Of a stretch of DNA of 64,000 bases, positions 59,001 to 64,000 are shown in pieces. The stretch lies in contig CP126195.1 of assembly GCA_030272155.1 (NCBI GenBank), positions 6,431,001 to 6,495,000 on the forward strand, read 5' to 3'. A model generated the notes under the pieces. It saw only the letters and a program-made list of their open reading frames with translations. It was not told where the DNA came from and ran no database searches. Position 1 is the first letter of the stretch; every line of letters begins with the position of its first letter. The stretch is from Tetradesmus obliquus. Its lineage: Eukaryota > Chlorophyta > Chlorophyceae > Sphaeropleales > Scenedesmaceae. The translations under genes and the position numbers were made by a program.

Positions 59001-60222
59001 CAGACCATCAGGACCTGCTGTTGCACCGGGGTTGCTGCAAGCCACCCGCAACTGCCGATTGAAGCTGCTGCTGTTGTTGTTGTGCTGCGGGGTGCTGCAG
59101 CCAAACACCGCGTTGCAGGCAGTGCTTCCAACAGCAGCTGCAGCGCTGCCTAGCTCCAGGTGCTGCAGACGTGTCAGGGTGCTGCACAGCGTGTGCAGCT
59201 GCTGCGGGCTGCAGCTGCAATGTAGGCGCAGCTGCGTTAGCTGTGTCAGGCGGGAGATGGCGTGCAGCAGCAGCGCTGCAAACCCATCACCTGCAGGCAG
59301 GACAGGTGCCCAGTGCGCAGTTACAGCAGGCTTCCAGCTGGCTACACTGGCTGTGTGCCTCTGCTGCGCTGCAATCAAGCACATGTTCGGACATGTTGAA
59401 TGCATGTATATGACAGCTGCATATGACAGGCAGGTAACCTGCTGTGCCTCCTCATGCTCAGCCAGGATGAGCTGGGCCTGGTTGCCAGCGAGGCTGCACT
59501 GCAGCGTATTTGTGAAGCTACTGCTACCCTGAAACTCAAACATGTCAAGCATTGCATGCCTCACCTGCTGTGACGTGCAGCGACCTCACGCTCTGCAAGG
59601 CGGTCAGCTGCTGCAGCGAATTGGGCAGCTGCAAGCAGCTCCTGTATTTGCCAGATGTTGCATGGCACGGATGTGCAAGCAAACCGTGTTGGTGTAGCTG
59701 TGGCACTGCTGTACAGTGCCAGCAGGCACCATGGCTGCACTTGCTTGCAGGTTGCAGGCTGATCCAGCAGCTGCTGCAAGCTGCCTCGCTGCTGCTTTGC
59801 TGTTGCTGCTGCTGCTGCTGCTGGTAGCGCTGGCTGTGTGTTGGCTGGTGTTGATGCGCCTCAGCATGCGCAAGGAAACTGCTGCCTTTGCCGCTGGCAG
59901 CCGCCTTGGACAGTGCAGCAGCGACTGTTGTTACGGTTATAATCACATGGCGGACACAGGGCAATCGTGGCTGAGCTTGCTTGAGCCAGTGTGGCGATGC
60001 ATGTGCTCCTTCAAGCTGCTCTGGCTGCATGCTACCAGCACACAGCCGAAATGACAGGCTCTGCACGCAGCTGCCAAAGCTGCAGCCCCAGCGTCTGCAC
60101 ACCAGCCGAGCTGCAGCCAGTGCATAGCTGTCCAAGTGACATGCAATGTGCTGTGGTAGCAGGCCCAGCAGTAGTGAGGTGCAGGCAGCATACAGCAGGC
60201 ACACGCCACAATACAGGGTCAA
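54891..60222 (-). CDS. F-box / leucine-rich repeat protein, eight exons, 1,070 aa
   Basis: Probable substrate receptor of an SCF-type ubiquitin ligase. Exons on -: 59565-60222, 58756-59290, 58078-58412, 57466-57731, 56960-57140, 56460-56635, 55811-56160 and 54891-55602. All seven phases match (1, 2, 1, 0, 1, 0, 2) and the total is 3,213 nt. Exon 1 has an F-box-like N-terminus, LLLGLLPQHIACHL then ALAAARLVCRRW. The rest is a chain of LRRs, for example LTQLTQLRLHC, LTRLQHLELG, LQHLTLKDG, LSRLQQLALP, LGSLQLLLPL, LTSLQLTL, LRQLDIQTLEV, LTQLSLQLPGLGN and LQQLQLFCG, with long Ala/Ser/Gln inserts. The C-terminus is acidic (GDVVQDDCGLSGDDE). Start is Met at 60222. The F-box call is by motif and moderately sure; the LRR call is firm. 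The target is unknown. Confidence 0.85.
58451..58495. repeat. Perfect 16-bp stem with 13-nt loop, in an intron of the F-box gene
   Basis: CGAAAGCACTGCCTTG (58451-58466) and CAAGGCAGTGCTTTCG (58480-58495) are exact reverse complements. They lie 39-83 nt upstream of the splice acceptor of exon 3 (minus-strand sense), where a stem could affect branch-point use. A separate 20-bp palindrome, GGCACACCAGCTGGTGTGCC, lies at 58644-58663 in the same intron. Confidence 0.85.
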
Positions 60223-60977
60223 GAGCCAAGCAGCGCGCGGATATCAGTGAATATACAATGATGTGGGTCTGCAAGCAGGTTGGCGCAGGGCGCCACCCTT
60301 GGTACCTGCTGTTCACACTTGTTGGCTACCTTGGCCAGGCTGTGTCAGGACAGATACTTGGACCGGCCAATGTGCAGAAGTGCAAGCCAGGAGCTCTGAG
60401 GCGACATACCCAGAGAAACTGTCTGCTCACCCGGGCGACAACAGCGTCGAACAGATCCTCCCAGCTCAAGAATGCATCCATGCGGCACTGCAGAGAGGGA
60501 CTCGCTGCTGTCCTTGTCCCTCTGCTTACATCGTCATACTCGTTGGGTTTACGGAAACAGCAAGTATCCAAGTTATTTGCGTTTCTGAACGTCTTTCTTG
60601 CATGGATCGACCTTGAGCAGCAAGCAGTGCCTCATCTTCGCACTTCGACACTTGTCGCTCATGTGAGCTAACGTTGCGACAGCAAATGCGGTTCTTCCAT
60701 TAACACATGCACGTGAGAATGATCAAACTATTGCGGTGCAACAGCATGATGCTGAAGAGTGACACACGAACTGGCATGTCATGACCTGCCGAGCAGCAGC
60801 ACCGGAAGGACAACTCGTCCGGTTGAGAGCAGCTCTATCATCCTTCAAGTCTCGCGTTAGATGCGCCTTTAAACAGCAGCGGGCTCGCCATAGAGAGCAC
60901 CAGGCGTCAGCTTGCTGCTCGCTGCCTCACTGTGCCCCTTATCGTCTCTGGTTAGTCTGTTTTCATTAGACTATACA
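60223..60977. promoter_or_regulatory. Divergent intergenic region
   Basis: 755 bp between the F-box/LRR start (-) and the OPR-like start (+). No gene was seen. Both promoters are expected here, but no TATA box could be assigned with confidence. Confidence 0.35.
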
Positions 60978-62595
60978 ATGCAAAGTTTCTTGTTCCGCAC
61001 GTCTAGTACACGATGTGGCCAACTGCAGCACACCTCAGGCACACCACAGCAGCCGTGCTTGTCAGCACCACTGGTAAGCAGCGTTATCAATAATTTGTGT
61101 TCTTTGATTATGGTTGGCTTGCTTGAATAAGCATGTATACTTCTGCTGGTGCTGCTGTGTGTCATGTTGATGCCACATGCAGACACAGCTGTGCACCAAC
61201 CCCTGGCAGCCAACCAGGCGGCGCACGCGCACCGCACGTGTTGCAGCAACTGCAGCTGCCATCCCTGATGCAGCTGCAGTCAATGATACACCATCAGGCA
61301 CAGCTGCACCTGCCCCACCACTGCAGCAACAGCAACAACAGCAGCAGCAGCAACACAGGCGCAGCAGGACTCAGCTGCCTCAGGTTGTGCATGAGAGCAG
61401 CCAGGGCACGTATGTAGGGCGGCTGCTGATCAAGGAGCGGCCAGCAGCAAGCTTCAGCAGCCTGCCTGGCTCACTGCGAGAGGTGCGCAGCTTGACAGTG
61501 CATGGCTGCCATGCTTATTGGTCACCAGCGGCTAACTAGGGCAGCTGTATGATGCTAGCTTTGGCTGTGGTGCCGGTCCATGCCTGATAGAAGCTATCAG
61601 CAGCTAGTAGGATGAATGGGCTTGCTAGCAGCAGCAACAGTGGCTGCGCAGGTTCTAGATTTGCGCAGTGCCGCCAACCAGGAGCATGGCGGCCTGCATG
61701 TTTCGTGTGCGCTTGCCCGTTGCGCATAGCTGGCCGTGCCACATAGAGCGTGCTGCTGCAGCCACTCACTGCATGTGTGCTGCGCTCTTCGCCTTTTGCC
61801 ACTCCCCGCTGCTGGACACCTTGTCTGACTGTGAAGCAGCTTCGAGGCATCCTGCCCAGAGGAGTGACCGGCACCCTCAACATGCCACAGCAGCAGCAGC
61901 AGCAGCAACAGCAGCACTGTGACACTCCTGTGCAACAAGAGCCAGAGCACCAGCTGCAGCTGCAGCAGCAGCAGCGACGTCAACAGAGCTTGGCAGACAA
62001 AAACAGGAGCTTCAGTGGCGCGCTGCGGCAGCTGCAGGGCCTGGGCCAGCTGCTGCAGCTGCTGGAGAGCCCCCAGTGGGGGCCCTGCCTGTGTGATTTG
62101 GATGCAGTGAGCGTGGTGGGGGCGCTGGCGGTGTTAGTGCGCAGCAGCGACTGGCAGCAGCTGCAGCAGCAGCAGCAACGTGGCGGCACGCAGAAGCAAC
62201 AGCGGGAGTGGCAGGAGCTGCGGCAGCGTGGCGAGCATGCAATGCAGGTGGGTGGTGGTAACGCGTGCTTTGCATTGCGCTGCCTGGTGTTGTTATGCAC
62301 GTTATGAACTCGCTACATTGTAGTATGGGGCGGTCCACCGTGTGTCGTGCTGCTGGCAATTGCACCTTCAGCGTGGCCCAGCGAGTGTGCTGTTGCACGG
62401 TAGGGGTGCTGGACATGAACGTGCTGCGCCCTTGTGGCTGCCACAGCTCTGGGATGTCAGCCGTTGCCTTGCGCTTGCATGCTGTTAGTGTGTGCTTCTC
62501 GGCAACTGCTGCCAGACCTCATCACTGCTGATGCGGCTGTCTTGTCTGCCTGCCTTGTAGGCGCTGCTGGACCGTGCATCAGCGCTTGTCATGCC

Positions 62596-62637
<42 letters not shown>

Positions 62638-64000
62638 CAGCAATGACGCAGGTGCTGTCCCAAGCTTCCCTTTGATGCGTCCCGCTGAGCTGGCGTCCCT
62701 GGTGTACTGCACCACCAAGCTGGGACACACCAGGCCTGCGCTGCTGGCCGCTGCAGCAGCAGCACTCACAGACGACCTGTACGCCTGCAGCAATGTGGAG
62801 CTGTTCAGGTGTGTAACACTGGCTGCTTGGCAGCATCTGCCGCAGCAGCCTTATCTTGCTGTCAAAACATAACGCCAGCTGCAGGCTTGCAGCAATGTGG
62901 AGCTGTTCAGGTGTGTGGTCGTTGGCAGCTGGGCAGCATGTGCTACAGCAGTGTTGCCTGGCAATGCAGGACGTCCACCAGCTGCAGGCTTGCATGAAGT
63001 AGAGCTGTGGCTGAAGAGAAAGGCGCGCCTCAAGCGCGCACAAGACAACTTGTGTATCTTGCCCGTGCAAGCATCATGTGCCGCACACGTCCTGTGTGTT
63101 ACCAGCACCCCACTCAACCTCTGCCCTTGCTGCTGCTGCTGCTATGGTGCCGCAGGTTGATCTGGGGCTTAGCTGCTGCGCGTGTGCGACCTAGTGACGC
63201 CTGGCTGCTTAGCTTCTGCAAGGCTGCTCAGGCCAAGCTTGCAGAAGCACAGCCCGGCCAGCTGGCCATCATGGTGTATGGTTTAGCGCGGCTGGGCTAC
63301 AGGCCGCCAGATATCTGGATCGCTGCCTGGCTGGAGGCGGCTGAGCCGCAGCTGGCAGGGTTCAGCCCGCAGAACCTGAGCAATGCAGCCTGGGGGCTGT
63401 CCTGCTGGAGGTGCGTGGCAGCGGCAGCAGCAGCAACAGCAGCAGCAGCAGCTGCTGGGGATGGAGGGGTGCCGTGGGTCTGCATGCCTTCCAGCTGTTC
63501 CAGGTGGTGCAACCAGTCTCAGGCTTGTCAGAATGCAGTGAAGCTTATTTTGCCGTAGACACTAGCAACACTGTTGACGTAGCTTTGACTGCAGTCGATG
63601 TACGTTTCAAACTGTGAGGCCAGCTGCGACAGTAGCCACGGTAGTTGCGGATCCAAAGCAGCATCACCAAGAGTGCAACGAGCAGCAACACAACTGATGA
63701 TCCAACAGTTTTGTACCAGATCGTGATGTGGCTGCACCGCGCCTGTTTGTGTATGTTGCTGCACGCTGCGGGTGCTCTCACATTGTGCTTGCTGTCCCCT
63801 CAGCTGTGCAGCAATGTTGTATCTGCAGAAACTCATCACGCCGTGCTGTGCTCCTGCCCTGCATTCTGCTGCTTGTGCAGGTTCCAGGCGCCTGAGCAGT
63901 GGCTGCAGTCCTTCTATGCAGCCTCAGGCGCAGCCATGCCGCAGTTCAATGCAATAGGCATCAGCCAGCTTGCACTGGCCCTTGTCACACTAGGTGGCGG
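60978..64000 (+). CDS. OPR/FASTK-like organelle RNA-binding protein (3' partial)
   Basis: Exons: 60978-61073, 61183-61482, 61837-62247 (start could be 61840), 62561-62808, 63156-63410 and 63881 to beyond 64000. Phases match at every join (0, 0, 0, 2, 2). The N-terminus MQSFLFRTSSTRCGQLQ is Ser/Arg-rich without acids, like a chloroplast or mitochondrial transit peptide. The body has repeat units typical of algal octotricopeptide/FASTK-like proteins: LASLVYCTTKLGHTRPALL, LIWGLAAARVRPSDAWLL, IMVYGLARLGYRPPDIW, FSPQNLSNAAWGLSCW and ISQLALALVTLG. Such proteins bind and stabilise or process organelle transcripts, and often end in a RAP domain, which would lie right of the window. Poly-Gln runs interrupt exons 2-4. 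The organelle target and RNA are unknown. Confidence 0.8.
62777..63000 (+). repeat. Duplicated exon end and splice donor in the OPR-like gene
   Basis: TGCAGCAATGTGGAGCTGTT with CAGGTGTGT ends exon 4 at 62808 and is copied about 104 bp downstream (near 62890-62918). A third, weaker copy (GGCTTGCATGAAGTAGAGCT) lies near 62985. All lie in or at the edge of intron 4. Confidence 0.8.

Noticed and set aside
59375-59534. Extra exon of the F-box gene between exons 1 and 2 (SSSFTNTLQCSLAGN)
   Set aside because: Its frame does not fit phase 1 at the end of exon 1, while joining exon 1 directly to 59290 fits in phase and keeps the LRR pattern.

Overview
The window is nuclear DNA from a green alga, most likely a chlorophyte of the class Chlorophyceae (Scenedesmaceae or another Sphaeropleales-like lineage is a guess from style, not proof). 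The evidence is many short GT-AG introns whose phases fit across exons, strong CAG/GCN codon runs (poly-Gln, poly-Ala), TGTAA motifs downstream of a stop, a Ser-Pro repeat spacer as in algal wall glycoproteins, multi-lectin WSC/SUEL proteins, and an OPR/FASTK-like organelle RNA-binding protein with a transit-like N-terminus.

Layout. 1-8614 (+): 3' part of a large extracellular lectin gene built from an EGF exon, a Ser/Pro exon and three copies of a module (SUEL lectin, short Cys loop, GCC2/ephrin-receptor-like Cys-rich, WSC). Almost every exon is phase 1-1, but each module copy carries one single-base frame break. 9605-10401: a TTAA-bounded element with 22-bp inverted ends (piggyBac-like, non-autonomous), followed by a fold-back repeat. 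11151-13474 (-): fucosyltransferase-like gene with an apparent frameshift. 15134-17315 (-): intact GT61 glycosyltransferase. 18002-18793 (+): unknown membrane protein. 21040-23250 (+): GT2-type glycosyltransferase. 23344-24448 (-): weak gene candidate. 25131-33405 (+): five-exon gene for a coiled-coil protein of about 2,371 residues. 34237-34962 (-), 35421-36402 (+) and 37908-39023 (+): three small genes, one with an in-frame TGA. 40253-42212: two diverged copies of a 1-kb sequence. 43617-45528 (-): multi-span membrane protein. 47060-52690: a 5.6-kb satellite array of 169-bp units with a local higher-order duplication and a 30-G run. 52713-53830: another tandem duplication. 54891-60222 (-): F-box/LRR gene of eight exons, 1,070 aa. 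60978-64000 (+): OPR/FASTK-like gene running off the right edge.

How it fits together. The left 23 kb gathers a multi-lectin surface protein and three secretory-pathway glycosyltransferases (FUT-like, GT61, GT2), which suggests a local group of cell-wall or extracellular-matrix genes. This is inference from neighbourhood only. The right part mixes regulatory genes (F-box/LRR, OPR) with a satellite block. The best candidate for an undescribed element is the 169-bp satellite: it alternates purine and pyrimidine over long stretches, is depleted of stops in all frames, and has a unit length that is not a multiple of three.
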